Positions 1-9,872 are shown, counted from the stretch's first letter. The stretch: 64,000 nucleotides of DNA from CAG-492 sp035388585 (GCA_035388585.1 DAOOQE010000002.1:26453-90452), one strand, 5' to 3'. Made by a program: numbers and translations. Notes: generated from the letters alone by a model not told the origin.

Positions 1-642
1 ACCTCCACTTGTTGCAACTTCTAAAGCTCTTTTAACATTTTTCTGTCCTTTAACATCTGAAAAATCCAACTGATATTTTTTATTTATTTTAGTATATTCA
101 ATAAAATTTCTTTTTTCTGTTTCTATAATTATTTCATTGTTCAAATATCCTACTACCTGCCTTAAATCTTGAACTGGTACAACTGTCATTCCTTCTAAAA
201 TTTCAGCCTCTCCAGAATTTTCTCTTGGCAAAATAACAGTATTCATTCCATATTTTTGTGCCTCAATACACATAGGCAAAATTCCATTAACCTTATTAAT
301 CTTACCATCTAAAGATAATTCACCTATAAAAATTGTATTATCATTTATACTATTATTAATAATTCCAGCAGCACTTAAAATCGATATTGCAATTGCTAAA
401 TCAAATGTAGACCCCTCTTTTCTTAGGTTTGCCGGTGCTAAATTAATAATTATTTTCCTACTTAAGAAATCATAACCTGAGTTTTTAATTGCAACTTTAA
501 CCCTTTCTTTGGCTTCTTTGATACTTATGTCTGGCAATCCAACAATATCTAATGATGGTAAACCTGTCGAAATATCAGCTTCCACATCAATACAAAACCC
601 TTCCAATCCTTGAAGAGCAATACTTTTAACTTTTGATAACAT
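1..642 (-). CDS. ComM/YifB-family Mg-chelatase-like AAA ATPase, 3' part cut off by window edge
   Basis: The gene runs off the left edge; 214 N-terminal codons are visible of a family that is usually about 500 residues long. The start ATG at 640-642 is preceded by a good AAAGGAGG ribosome site. The visible part is the N-terminal domain that resembles a Lon-type fold: it begins MLSKVKSIALQGLEG, then shows the family motifs DISTGLPSLDIVGLPD, NLAPANLRKEG and LDGKINKVNGILP. It stops at EVATSGG, immediately before the expected Walker A of the AAA+ domain. ComM-type proteins are AAA+ ATPases; in naturally competent bacteria ComM acts as a branch-migration helicase in DNA integration, while the role in Clostridia is not established. 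It is divergent from the PBP gene to its right. Confidence 0.88.
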   Translation of the reverse strand, partial: MLSKVKSIALQGLEGFCIDVEADISTGLPSLDIVGLPDISIKEAKERVKVAIKNSGYDFLSRKIIINLAPANLRKEGSTFDLAIAISILSAAGIINNSINDNTIFIGELSLDGKINKVNGILPMCIEAQKYGMNTVILPRENSGEAEILEGMTVVPVQDLRQVVGYLNNEIIIETEKRNFIEYTKINKKYQLDFSDVKGQKNVKRALEVATSGG

Positions 643-944
643 TAAAACCTCCTTTTTTTAATTTTTAAATTTAACATAATTGAATTGTGCTTTAGAAATA
701 AAGCATGAAATTTGAATAAAAATTTTTGACTAATTAATATATTAATAATAACAATTATTGAATAAAAAGTCAATACAAATATATTGCATTTTACACAATG
801 TTCATATAAAATAGAAGTTAGAAATTTAGTTTTCATATAAAATAGAAGTTAGAAATTTAATGTTTATATAAAATATAAATTAGATATTTAATGTTCGCAT
901 AAAATAGAGATTTTAAATTTATGGAGAAAAGATGGTGATTAATA
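643..944. repeat. Divergent intergenic region with four copies of a 31-bp tandem repeat
   Basis: Between the divergently transcribed comM-like gene and the PBP gene, four imperfect 31-bp units lie head to tail at 801-831, 832-862, 863-893 and 894-924. The shared core is ATATAAAATAGAAGTTAGAAA. The last unit abuts the ribosome-binding site of the PBP gene. I see no RNA gene; promoters for both genes presumably lie here, but AT-richness makes exact -10/-35 calls unreliable. Confidence 0.8.
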
Positions 945-3200
945 TTGAAATCAAATAAAAAAAATATAAGACTTGATGATTATAAAAAAACGATTAAAAA
1001 AAGATCAAAATTATTTATTTTTATAGTATATTTTCTTATGTTTTTAATAATTATAAAAGTCGGTTGGCTTCAATTCGTTAATGGTTCAACATTGAAAGAA
1101 GCAGCATTAAAACAACAAACCACTAATAGAATTCTTAGCCCTAAAAGAGGTACTATATATGATTCTACTGGAAAATCTTTAGCTCTAAGTGCAGAGGTTG
1201 ATACAGTAACAATAAATCCTCAAAAATTTGTAGATAAAAACTCATATGATAAAACAACAGAACGACAAAAATCAGTTTCACAAGCTTTTTCAACCATATT
1301 TGAGTTAGATTATAATAGTGTTTACGAAAAAGTTACAAGTAATACAACATATCAAACAATCGTAAAAAAAGTTGAAGAAGATAAAATAAATAAATTAAAA
1401 GAGTGGCAGTCTGAAACAAAAATATATTCTGGAATAAATATAGATTCAGACACTAAGAGATATTATCCATATAATAATTTAGGTTCAAATCTAATTGGAT
1501 TTTGTGGTGATGATAATCAAGGCTTATCTGGCTTAGAATACTATTGGGATTCCATATTAACAGGCACGCCTGGAAAAATATCTACAACCCAAGATGCTTC
1601 TCAATCATTTATTTCAGATGAGAATGAAAAATATATAGCCCCAGAAAATGGAAGCAATATAAAATTAACTCTAGATTTAAATATTCAAACAATAGCTGAG
1701 AAATATTTGAAACAAGGTGTAATAGAAAATAATTGTGATGGCGGAAATGTTATTATTATGAATCCTCAAACAGGCGATATTCTCGGAATGGCAACATATC
1801 CAGACTATAATTTAAACACACCTTTTGAACCAAATGAATCTTTGTCAAAAACCTGGAACAATCTAGATAATAATTTAAAAAGCTCTGCACTACAAAAAAT
1901 GTGGAAAAATACGGCAGTATCAAATACATATGAACCTGGATCTACTTTTAAATTGATAGTAGCATCTACTGCACTTGAAGAGGGAGTTACAACTACAGAT
2001 GTCTCAGGAGATTTTTTCTGTGATGGTACTGAACAGGTTGCTGAATACAACATAAAATGTACTAGCACAACTGGACATGGGCTTCAAACACTAAGACAAG
2101 CATTACAAAATTCTTGTAACCCAGCTTTTATCCAATTAGGTAAAAGAATAGGTGCAACTACTTTATATAAATACATAGAGGCATTTGGTTTATTTGATAA
2201 AACTGGAATACAAACATCTGGAGAAATAGTTGGTGTATCACATAAAATAAATAACGTTGGTCCTGTAGAACTTGCTACAATTTCATTTGGGCAGAGATTT
2301 ACAATTACACCAATTCAATTAATTACATCTGTATGCGCAATTGCAAATGATGGTTATCTTATGACACCTAGAATTGTGAAAGAAATAGAAAATACTGATA
2401 CCGGAACAATTACAACAATTAAGCCTAATACGGTCCGTCAAGTTATATCTTCTGAAACAGCAGCTGAAATGTGTGATATGATGGAATCTGTTGTTGTAAA
2501 CGGAGGAGGTAAATATGGACAGGTTAAGGGATATTCAGTTGGTGGAAAAACTGGTACTTCTGAGCCATCACCAGATAAAAAAGAAGAAGGATATGTTGCA
2601 TCTTTTGTTGCAATTTCCCCTACAGAAAATGCTGAAGTTGTTGTTCTTGCAACATTTTATAATCCTAAAGGAAAAAGCTATTATGGAAGCACTGTAGCAG
2701 CACCAGTTGCAGCACAAATACTGTCAGAAATTTTACCTTATTTAGAAATACCATCAGAAGAATCAACAAATAATATTACATCTTCTACACAATTAGGATC
2801 GAATTTTTTAACAAAAAATTTACCTGATGTTAAAAACAAGACATTTTCTGAAGCAAAAAAAATATTAGAAGATTCAGGATTTAAATGTAATTTTTCTGGA
2901 AATAATGATGAAATTATTACAGAACAGGTTCCAAAGCCTGGTGTTCCTTTATATCAAGGTTCAATTGTTAAAATATATTCAACATCATCTTCAACACGAA
3001 CCTCTATACAGGTTCCAGATTTAAAAGGACTAACATATTTACAAGCCAAAAATTCACTTTCATCTAAGAATTTAAACATTAAGATTGTAGGCACATCTGG
3101 AAAAGTTATTAGTCAAGATATCACTGCTGGTTCATCAGTTGAGGAAGGAACAGTTATAACTATAACCTTACAAGAAGAATTATCTTCAACAGCAAGATAA
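945..3200 (+). CDS. Class B penicillin-binding protein with two PASTA domains (SpoVD/PBP2-type transpeptidase)
   Basis: This is a peptidoglycan DD-transpeptidase of 751 residues, membrane-anchored with its catalytic part outside the cell. One transmembrane helix lies at about residues 23-40. An N-terminal pedestal domain follows (RGTIYDSTG at about 68-76). The transpeptidase domain has all three active-site motifs: SxxK as STFK at 333-336, SxN as SCN at 390-392 and KTG at 535-537. Two PASTA domains (about 626-680 and 688-743) close the protein. The start is TTG at 945, chosen because GGTGAT sits just upstream. PASTA domains are typical of divisome or sporulation class B PBPs in Firmicutes (PBP2x, SpoVD). 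Sequence alone does not tell FtsI-like from SpoVD-like; the gene stands alone rather than in an mra/mur operon. Confidence 0.93.
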   Translation: MKSNKKNIRLDDYKKTIKKRSKLFIFIVYFLMFLIIIKVGWLQFVNGSTLKEAALKQQTTNRILSPKRGTIYDSTGKSLALSAEVDTVTINPQKFVDKNSYDKTTERQKSVSQAFSTIFELDYNSVYEKVTSNTTYQTIVKKVEEDKINKLKEWQSETKIYSGINIDSDTKRYYPYNNLGSNLIGFCGDDNQGLSGLEYYWDSILTGTPGKISTTQDASQSFISDENEKYIAPENGSNIKLTLDLNIQTIAEKYLKQGVIENNCDGGNVIIMNPQTGDILGMATYPDYNLNTPFEPNESLSKTWNNLDNNLKSSALQKMWKNTAVSNTYEPGSTFKLIVASTALEEGVTTTDVSGDFFCDGTEQVAEYNIKCTSTTGHGLQTLRQALQNSCNPAFIQLGKRIGATTLYKYIEAFGLFDKTGIQTSGEIVGVSHKINNVGPVELATISFGQRFTITPIQLITSVCAIANDGYLMTPRIVKEIENTDTGTITTIKPNTVRQVISSETAAEMCDMMESVVVNGGGKYGQVKGYSVGGKTGTSEPSPDKKEEGYVASFVAISPTENAEVVVLATFYNPKGKSYYGSTVAAPVAAQILSEILPYLEIPSEESTNNITSSTQLGSNFLTKNLPDVKNKTFSEAKKILEDSGFKCNFSGNNDEIITEQVPKPGVPLYQGSIVKIYSTSSSTRTSIQVPDLKGLTYLQAKNSLSSKNLNIKIVGTSGKVISQDITAGSSVEEGTVITITLQEELSSTAR

Positions 3201-3252
3201 CAATTATTATAATTATTTTTATCATTAATTTACAAATATTAAAATTTTAAAT

Positions 3253-3356
3253 TAAATACATATTAAAAAATATCGTTATTAATTATTAAATACATATTAA
3301 AAAATATCGTTATTAATTATTAAATACATATAAAAAAAATCGTTATTAATTATTAA
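3253..3356. repeat. Three tandem copies of a 34-35-bp AT-rich unit
   Basis: Units beginning TAAATACATATTAAAAAATA start at 3253, 3287 and 3322. Each carries the half-site TCGTTATTAATTATT. The third copy continues into its inverted complement and so forms the terminator hairpin that follows. Confidence 0.8.
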
Positions 3357-3368
3357 TAACGATTTTTA
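3336..3368. terminator. Bidirectional intrinsic terminator between PBP gene and ftsH
   Basis: TCGTTATTAA at 3341-3350 pairs with TTAATAACGA at 3354-3363 around a 3-nt loop. An A-run on the left and a T-run on the right extend the stem and give a U-tract on either strand. It lies between the convergent PBP and ftsH genes. Confidence 0.8.
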
Positions 3369-3478
3369 AAATTTTTTTACATATACCACAATTATTTTAT
3401 AAAATTAAGTATTACTATACAAACAAAATTAATTTTATTAATATAAAAATTTCTTTTTTTACAAAATAATAAATAGTT

Positions 3479-5275
3479 TTATACAAATATATTTTCAAAT
3501 TCTTCTGAATCTATTTTTTCTTTTTCAAGTAATAATTGAGCAACTATATGAAGTTTATCTGCATTAGCTCTTAAAATTTGTTCTGCAGAGTTATATGCAG
3601 TTTCTATTATCTTCTTAACCTCTTTATCAATCAATCCCGCTGTTTCTTCAGAATACTCTTTTGAATGTGCAAAATCTCTTCCTAAAAATACTTCTTCTTG
3701 ATTTCCACCAAGCATCATTGGTCCTATTGTATCACTCATACCATACTTTGTTACCATATTTCTAGCAATTTGAGTAGCTCTTTCTATATCATTACTTGCA
3801 CCTGTAGAAATATCATTTAAAACTAATTTTTCTGCAACTCTTCCTCCCAATAATGATATAATATTTTCTTGCATCTCAGATTTAGACATAAAAGATTTAT
3901 CTTCTGTAGGTCTATACATTGTATAACCTCCAGCCATTCCTCTTGGAATAATAGATATTTGATGTACTGCATCTTGAGTTGGTAAAAACCTACTAACTAC
4001 AGCATGTCCTGCTTCATGATATGCAACCAATCTATTTTCTTTTTCACTTCTAACCTTACTTTTTTTCTCTGGGCCCATTGTAACTTTTATCATAGCATCT
4101 TCTACTTCAGCCATGCCAATTTCAGCTAAATTTCTTCTTGCTGAAAGTAGGGCAGCTTCATTTAATAAATTTTCTAGATCTGCTCCTGAAAAACCAGAAG
4201 TGTTTTTTGCAATTATTCTTAAATCAACACTTTCTGACAATTTTTTTCTTTTTGAATGAACCTCTAATATTTGTTCTCTTGCTTTAACATCTGGTTGAGA
4301 TACAACTATTTGTCTATCAAATCTTCCTGAACGTAACAAAGCTTTATCTAATACATCAGGTCTATTTGTTGCAGCTAAAACAATTACACCTTCATTTGGA
4401 GCAAATCCGTCCATTTCAACTAATAATTGATTTAATGTTTGTTCTCTTTCATCATGACCACCACCTAAGCCTGCTCCTCTTTGTCTACCAACTGCATCAA
4501 TTTCATCTATAAAAACAATACAAGGAGCAGCTTTTTTTGCTTGTTCAAATAAATCTCTAACTCTAGATGCTCCAACACCTACAAACATTTCCACAAAATC
4601 AGAACCACTTATTATAAAAAAAGGAACTCCTGCCTCTCCCGCTACAGCTTTTGCCAGCAATGTTTTTCCTGTCCCTGGATGTCCAACTAACAAAACACCT
4701 TTTGGTATTCTTGCTCCCATTTCTGTAAACTTTTTAGGGTTCTTCAGAAATTCAACAATTTCCTCTAATTCAAATTTTTCTTCATTTACACCTGCTACAT
4801 CTTTAAAAGTAATTTTGTTTTTTTCTGTTTGATTTAATACTCTCGCCTTACTTTTTCCAAAAGACATAGATTTTTTTCCGGCTTGATTTCCAGACATAAA
4901 TACAAATAAAAAAGATAATAATATTATAACAAATCCACCTATTCCTACAATCATTAAAAACATAGTAAGCCATGATTCAGATTCTTGATTAACTTTTATT
5001 TGACCTACAGCCATTGGTTCTCCCAAAACTGTCATTAAATTATCTACACTTGTAATATTTACTTCTTTTTTTATATTATCATCTTTTAATTTCACTTCAG
5101 CAGTTTCACCTTTTGGCCCAATTGTAATTTCTTCAACTTGTCCAGCTTCTATATTAGTTATTAAATCTGAATAAGCCATTTTTTTAATAGCATTATCTGA
5201 AATATATGAAACTAAAATCGTTAATATTAGTCCTATAGCTAGCCAAACAACTAAAGTTTTAATTTTATTTTTCAA
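3479..5275 (-). CDS. ftsH: ATP-dependent zinc metalloprotease FtsH
   Basis: Membrane-bound AAA+ protease of 598 residues that unfolds and degrades membrane and short-lived cytosolic proteins. Two transmembrane helices (about 7-25 and 104-127) flank a small extracytoplasmic domain. The AAA module has Walker A GHPGTGKT at 198-205, Walker B IDEID at 256-260 and the second region of homology around AATNRPD and RSGRFDRQ. The zinc site is HEAGH at 420-424, with D496 of SNDIERA as the likely third ligand. Walker A has His where Pro is commoner. The start is TTG at 5275 with GGAGG just upstream. ftsH lies downstream of tilS as in many Firmicutes, but the hpt gene usually found between them is absent. 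Confidence 0.97.
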   Translation of the reverse strand: MKNKIKTLVVWLAIGLILTILVSYISDNAIKKMAYSDLITNIEAGQVEEITIGPKGETAEVKLKDDNIKKEVNITSVDNLMTVLGEPMAVGQIKVNQESESWLTMFLMIVGIGGFVIILLSFLFVFMSGNQAGKKSMSFGKSKARVLNQTEKNKITFKDVAGVNEEKFELEEIVEFLKNPKKFTEMGARIPKGVLLVGHPGTGKTLLAKAVAGEAGVPFFIISGSDFVEMFVGVGASRVRDLFEQAKKAAPCIVFIDEIDAVGRQRGAGLGGGHDEREQTLNQLLVEMDGFAPNEGVIVLAATNRPDVLDKALLRSGRFDRQIVVSQPDVKAREQILEVHSKRKKLSESVDLRIIAKNTSGFSGADLENLLNEAALLSARRNLAEIGMAEVEDAMIKVTMGPEKKSKVRSEKENRLVAYHEAGHAVVSRFLPTQDAVHQISIIPRGMAGGYTMYRPTEDKSFMSKSEMQENIISLLGGRVAEKLVLNDISTGASNDIERATQIARNMVTKYGMSDTIGPMMLGGNQEEVFLGRDFAHSKEYSEETAGLIDKEVKKIIETAYNSAEQILRANADKLHIVAQLLLEKEKIDSEEFENIFV

Positions 5276-5627
5276 TTTTTTTCCTCCTTAACAATATATG
5301 TATATGTTTATATATAACACAAAAGTTTTCCGTTACAATATAAATATATTTTTTAATATAACATAATTATTTTTTCATTACAATAATTCAGTAAAATTAA
5401 TTTTGATTATTCAAAAATGCAATTACTTTTTCACTTAACTGATTATTCAAAAATGCAATTACTTTTTTACTTCAATGATTATTCAAAAAATTTACAATTT
5501 GATGAAACATTATATGATTATTATATATGATATTTCACAAATCAATTTTACTTTAAACTATAATCTATATGCTAGTTATTTTTAAAAACTATATCTTTTC
5601 TGAATAATTTTAATTATTGTCTATATA
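5276..5627. repeat. tilS-ftsH gap with 36-bp tandem repeat
   Basis: This gap of about 350 bp has no gene; in related genomes hpt would sit here. It holds 36-bp units starting at 5405, 5441 and 5477 (the last partial), with core TTCAAAAATGCAATTAC. Part of the unit, GCAATTACTTTTTCACTT, recurs near 11326 downstream of gdpP. No clear terminator or promoter is visible. Confidence 0.75.
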
Positions 5628-6731
5628 CTAAGTAATTTTTATAAAATAGATCTTTCCAGAATTAACTAAAATTTTAATACTTTTATTTGGTGTTAAATAT
5701 TTATTTCCAATATTATTTCCACAAAGCTTAATAATATCATCAATATTTATTTTTTCTATTCCTTGAGTTGAATTTACAATTTTTTGAATTGCTAGCAAAA
5801 CAATTCTTGATTTAATTACAACATTTTGTTTATTAAAACCTTTTAAATCTAAAACAATTATTTTTTTATTTTCTACATTTTGTTCTTCAATTTCTAAGAA
5901 CTTAAATTTTTCTGATTTATTTTTCATTACTAGATTCTCTTGTATTTCTGATTTATTCTTCATTACTAGATTCTCAAGTATTTCTGTTTGTTCTTCTATT
6001 ATCAAACCTTCAAATATATCAGCAGCATTTTTTTCTATATACTCATTTTCAGCTTTAGCAATTTCAGATAATCTGTTAATTGATGATACTATATTTGGAT
6101 TAAATTCTTCTTTTATATATGGAATCAAACTATTTCTAATTTTATTTCTTGTATAAATATTCTCATTATTTGTTTTATCTAATTTAGGCTCTAACTTGTT
6201 TATTTCACAATATTTTTCAATATCTTTTCTTTCAAATTCAATAATTGGTCTTATATATTTTCCATTTCTTATTGGTTCTATTCCTTTTAATCCAGAAGTA
6301 CCTGTTCCTCTTATTATGTTCATTAAGACAGTTTCAACATTATCATTTAAATTATGAGCAGTAGCAATTTTATTTGAATTTGTTTTATTCATTACTTCTT
6401 CAAAAAATTCATATCTAGCTTTTCTACCTGCTTCTTCAGTACCTATTTTATTTTTTTTTGCAAAATCAATTATATTAATTTTTTTTACAAAACATTCTAT
6501 ACCAATTTTTTTACAAAAATTCACTACATACTCAGTTTCCTCATCTGCTTCTTTTCTAAGCATATGATTAATATGTGAAACATAAATTTTGATATCCAAC
6601 TTTTTTTTGAAATCATTAAGCAGATTTAATAAACATATAGAATCCGGACCACCTGAAACTCCAACAACTATACTATCACCTTTTTTTATTAAATTAAACT
6701 TATTAATTGTCTGTAAAAATTTTTCTTCCAA
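5628..6731 (-). CDS. tilS: tRNA(Ile)-lysidine synthase TilS
   Basis: The enzyme uses ATP and lysine to convert cytidine-34 of the CAU-anticodon isoleucine tRNA to lysidine, so that the tRNA reads AUA. The N-terminal PP-loop is SGGPDS at residues 26-31. The conserved AHNLNDNVETVLMN and RGTGTSGLKGI blocks of the N-type ATP pyrophosphatase follow. At 367 residues it is shorter than the usual 430-470, with a reduced region after the catalytic domain. That region contains a direct 12-residue (36-bp) duplication of ENLVMKNKSEIQ. The C-terminus keeps the small KYLTPNKSIKILV segment. The start is TTG at 6731 behind AAAGGAG. It probably lies in one transcription direction with ftsH. Confidence 0.93.
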   Translation of the reverse strand: MEEKFLQTINKFNLIKKGDSIVVGVSGGPDSICLLNLLNDFKKKLDIKIYVSHINHMLRKEADEETEYVVNFCKKIGIECFVKKINIIDFAKKNKIGTEEAGRKARYEFFEEVMNKTNSNKIATAHNLNDNVETVLMNIIRGTGTSGLKGIEPIRNGKYIRPIIEFERKDIEKYCEINKLEPKLDKTNNENIYTRNKIRNSLIPYIKEEFNPNIVSSINRLSEIAKAENEYIEKNAADIFEGLIIEEQTEILENLVMKNKSEIQENLVMKNKSEKFKFLEIEEQNVENKKIIVLDLKGFNKQNVVIKSRIVLLAIQKIVNSTQGIEKINIDDIIKLCGNNIGNKYLTPNKSIKILVNSGKIYFIKIT

Positions 6732-6936
6732 ATTTTCTCCTTTAACTAAAAGCCTTTAAAACTCTATTTATATATTCTTTTTTACTTATTTAATACTTTT
6801 CTAATTTATCATCTAATTTATTTAAATATCTAATATATACTTTTTTACTTACCTATTTAAATACATATATATAATATTCTTTTATACTTATGTACTGCTT
6901 TTTAATCTAGTTAACTAAAAAACTTTAAATATAAAT

Positions 6937-8268
6937 TTAATATTCCTTATATTTATTAGCAAATTTTGTAAAATTAGCTAACCATACTAACTCTTCACTA
7001 CCAATTGAACCTGATCTATTTTTTGCCACAATAATATCAGTAATGTTTTTCTTTTCTATTGTCTCTGGATTATAGTATTCTTCCCTATGTAAAAACATTA
7101 CAATATCGGCATCCTGCTCTATAGATCCAGATTCACGAAGGTCAGAAAGCATTGGTTTATGATCTGGCCTTTGTTCTACAGCTCTGGAAAGCTGAGATAA
7201 AGCTACAACCGGTACATTAATTTCTTTTGCTAATATTTTTAAAGATCTACTAATTTCAGCAATTTCTTGTTCACGGCTTCCACCTTTTCTTCCTGCTGGA
7301 GTTATAAGTTGTAAGTAATCTATAATTACTAACCCTATATTTTTTTCTAATTTTAGTTTTCTACATTTTGCACGAATCTCCATAATTGAAATACCAGGTG
7401 TATCATCAATATAAATTGGAGCATCAGATAATTCTCCTGTAGCTGCTGCTAATTTACCCCAATCTTCATCTTCCAATTTTCCAGTTTGAATTTTGCTACT
7501 ATCAACCATAGCTTCACTTGCAAGTATTCTGTTCCCCATCTGTTCTTTCGCCATTTCCAAACTAAATACAACTACCGGTATTTTTGATCTTATTGCTGCA
7601 TTAGAAGCAATATTTAAGGCAAATGCCGATTTTCCCATAGCTGGTCTTGCTGCAATCAAGATTAGCTCTGAATTATGAAGGCCTGCTAATTTATAATCTA
7701 AATCTCTAAAACCTGTTGGAACACCAGTAATATGTTGTTTTCTATTATATAGTTCTTCCAATTGAGCTAATGATTCTATTAATATTTCCTTCATAGCAGT
7801 ATAGCCTTTTTGATTTTTCTTTTGCATAACATTAAAAATTTTTTTCTCAGCACTATCCATAATATCATCAACTTCTTGGGTAGGATCATATCCCAAAGTA
7901 ATTAGCTCATTTGCAGTTCTTATTAATGTTCTTAATGTTGACTTTTCTTCTACTATTTTTATATATTTATCAACATTTGCTGTTGTTGGAACTCTTTCTG
8001 GTAATTCCGCTAAATACTCTAGCCCACCAACCGCGTCTAATTTTCCCATAGATGATAATTCAGATTTCAAAGTTATTATATCAATTGGTTCTGCACGATT
8101 ATACAGGTTTAATACTGCCTTATAGATTAATCTGTTATCTTCTCTATAAAAATCTTCTTCTTTTAATACTTCAATTGCCGATATAACAGAATCTTTATCT
8201 GTTAACATACTTCCTATTACTGCTTGTTCGGCTTCCAAATCATGTGGTGGTATTTTACTTAAATCCAT
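6937..8268 (-). CDS. dnaB: Replicative DNA helicase DnaB
   Basis: Hexameric 5'-3' helicase of the replication fork (named DnaC in Bacillus), 443 residues, full length. The N-terminal primase-interacting helical domain begins PPHDLEAEQAVIGSML. A linker leads to the RecA-like domain with Walker A ARPAMGKS at about 207-214, Walker B VIIDYLQL, and the LSQLSRAVE and LRESGSIEQDAD motifs. No intein interrupts the P-loop. The ATG at 8266-8268 follows an AAGGGAG site. It lies downstream of rplI, the usual gdpP-rplI-dnaB order in Firmicutes, although gdpP is displaced here by four small genes. Confidence 0.97.
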   Translation of the reverse strand: MDLSKIPPHDLEAEQAVIGSMLTDKDSVISAIEVLKEEDFYREDNRLIYKAVLNLYNRAEPIDIITLKSELSSMGKLDAVGGLEYLAELPERVPTTANVDKYIKIVEEKSTLRTLIRTANELITLGYDPTQEVDDIMDSAEKKIFNVMQKKNQKGYTAMKEILIESLAQLEELYNRKQHITGVPTGFRDLDYKLAGLHNSELILIAARPAMGKSAFALNIASNAAIRSKIPVVVFSLEMAKEQMGNRILASEAMVDSSKIQTGKLEDEDWGKLAAATGELSDAPIYIDDTPGISIMEIRAKCRKLKLEKNIGLVIIDYLQLITPAGRKGGSREQEIAEISRSLKILAKEINVPVVALSQLSRAVEQRPDHKPMLSDLRESGSIEQDADIVMFLHREEYYNPETIEKKNITDIIVAKNRSGSIGSEELVWLANFTKFANKYKEY

Positions 8269-8508
8269 TTTAACAGCTCCCTTTTTTATTCCCTATTTTT
8301 TTGTCATTTGTTTTTTAAATAAAATTCTTATAATAGAAGTATGGTTTTATATTTTAATATAGAAAACAATAAATACTAAAATATTCTGCTATTTTCAATT
8401 TTTCTTAAAAAGAGCAATTACAAATTTTTACTAATGTTTTATATACCAAAACATAAATTTAATTATATATTTGTATTTCTAAATATTTTCAAATAATCTT
8501 TTTTAAAA

Positions 8509-8955
8509 TTATTCTGATACAACATTTACTTTTAAAACTGCGTTTACACCTTCAAATAATTTTACATTAACATTAAAAACACCAAGATTCTTAATTGTTT
8601 CCTTAACTTCAATTTTCTTTTTATCCACTTCTATTTTAAATTGATTTTTTAGATTTTCTGATATTTCTTTTGCAGTTACACCTCCAAAAATTTTACCACT
8701 TTCACCTGATTTCACTTTTATAATAAGAACAATTTCATTTATTTTCTGTTTGATTTTTTCAGCGTTTTCTTTTTCTGTATTTTTCTTAAACTGTTGAGAA
8801 TTCTTTTTTGCATTCAATTTGCTCATATTTTCTGTATTTGCTTCTACTGCGAGATTTTTTGGAAACAAAAAATTTCTTGCATATCCATCACTTGCTGTTA
8901 TTACTTCATCTTTTTTTCCAACGCCTTTTATATTGTCTAATAAAATTACTTTCAT
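8509..8955 (-). CDS. rplI: 50S ribosomal protein L9
   Basis: A 148-residue large-subunit protein. It opens with the L9 signature MKVILLDNIKGVGKKDEVI and GYARNFLFPKNLA, which forms the 23S-binding N-domain. A long central helix rich in Lys/Glu/Asn (about 45-75) and a C-terminal domain containing GKIFGGVTAKEI follow. The ribosome site GGAGGAGAT precedes the ATG at 8953-8955. It has its own promoter, which overlaps the terminator of the upstream unit, and dnaB follows 240 bp downstream. Confidence 0.97.
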   Translation of the reverse strand: MKVILLDNIKGVGKKDEVITASDGYARNFLFPKNLAVEANTENMSKLNAKKNSQQFKKNTEKENAEKIKQKINEIVLIIKVKSGESGKIFGGVTAKEISENLKNQFKIEVDKKKIEVKETIKNLGVFNVNVKLFEGVNAVLKVNVVSE

Positions 8956-8980
8956 TTTATCTCCTCCTTTTGCTTACACT

Positions 8981-9009
8981 ATTTTACACTATATACATAA
9001 AAAAAGCAA
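8981..9009 (-). promoter_or_regulatory. Probable sigma-A promoter of rplI
   Basis: On the minus strand, TTGCTT (9004-9009), a 17-bp spacer and TAAAAT (8981-8986) lie just upstream of rplI. The -35 overlaps the 3' side of the terminator hairpin next to it. Confidence 0.5.
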
Positions 9010-9022
9010 GGTATAGCCTTGC
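8999..9022 (-). terminator. Intrinsic terminator of the small membrane-gene unit
   Basis: GCAAGG at 9006-9011 pairs with CCTTGC at 9017-9022 around a 5-nt loop. On the minus strand the stem is followed by a run of T. It would end transcripts arriving from the DUF4352-like gene before rplI. Confidence 0.7.
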
Positions 9023-9214
9023 CTAATTATGCACAATTCTTGTTGGTCAATGACATGAAACAAATTAATATATTATTCTAGCTATTTTTTAGATATGATA
9101 TTTTAATTTTTTTCTAATATAATTTTTTCTTCTACTGTTATATATTTAACCTTATATTAGGCATAATAAAAAGCATCATTTAGATGCATTTTATTGCTGT
9201 ATAATTCATTCACA

Positions 9215-9850
9215 CTAATAGTCTATATTGTAAACTACTTTTTCACTAGTCCATACACTTAATTGATACTCGACAGTACACTTATTTGAGCTACTAGGCA
9301 CTTCAAAATAAATATATCCCTCGCTTTTTTTATTCTGAGATAAAGTGGCGCTAAGACTGTCATTATTAAAAAATCTTTGTTCAACTTTTGTGTTGTCTAC
9401 ATAAGCTTCAAAATCATAGATAGATGCATACTGATCACTACTTCCTATATTTTCAAATTCAAACTTTAATTTAATAAACTTATTTCCCTTATTAGGCTGT
9501 GAATAAGGGTTATCACTTACATAATTTTCGACACTTTTCAAAGTAATTTTCAACCCGTCTTTTTGAGCTGTTTCCCCAACACGATATTCAGATTTTAAAC
9601 TGTTTTCTCCCAAGTTATTAAAAATCTCGCTTACCTTAGGTGTACTAGCTGATACTAGACTATAAATCAGTATAGATATTATGCACATAATTAGGCCTGC
9701 AATCGCCAGTCCTCTTTGTTTATTTATTATTATTGCTATTATTCCCAATATTATTCCAACTATTGACGGTAGTAATATAATAACATTACAAAATGGTATC
9801 CCTCCTAGAATTAAACAAATTATTCCAATAATTAACGAAGCTATTCCCAT
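9215..9850 (-). CDS. DUF4190-like membrane segment fused to DUF4352-like extracellular domain
   Basis: Predicted membrane-anchored protein of 211 residues; function unknown. The start is placed at the ATG at 9848-9850 (MGIASLIIGI) behind AAAGGAGG. The reading frame extends 17 codons further upstream but without a ribosome site. Two or three hydrophobic helices with the GIAS..GI..L.GLIMC pattern of DUF4190 fill about residues 1-72. The rest (about 90-210) resembles the immunoglobulin-like DUF4352 fold: VGETAQKDGLKITLKSVE, then NKFIKLKFEFENIG. The first 65 residues are paralogous to the DUF4190 protein encoded at 10.4-10.7 kb. DUF4352 proteins are usually small surface lipoprotein-like modules of unknown role. 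Confidence 0.8.
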   Translation of the reverse strand: MGIASLIIGIICLILGGIPFCNVIILLPSIVGIILGIIAIIINKQRGLAIAGLIMCIISILIYSLVSASTPKVSEIFNNLGENSLKSEYRVGETAQKDGLKITLKSVENYVSDNPYSQPNKGNKFIKLKFEFENIGSSDQYASIYDFEAYVDNTKVEQRFFNNDSLSATLSQNKKSEGYIYFEVPSSSNKCTVEYQLSVWTSEKVVYNIDY

Positions 9851-9872
9851 AAAAATTCCTCCTTTTTTTAAC

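Noticed and set aside
642..836. 64-codon minus-strand frame in the comM-PBP gap
   Set aside because: It is AT-driven, lies in the tandem-repeat region, has no convincing ribosome site and overlaps the comM-like start.
8808..9026. Plus-strand frames opposite rplI
   Set aside because: They are Leu/Ser-rich antisense shadows of rplI's Lys/Glu/Asn-rich codons and lack ribosome sites.
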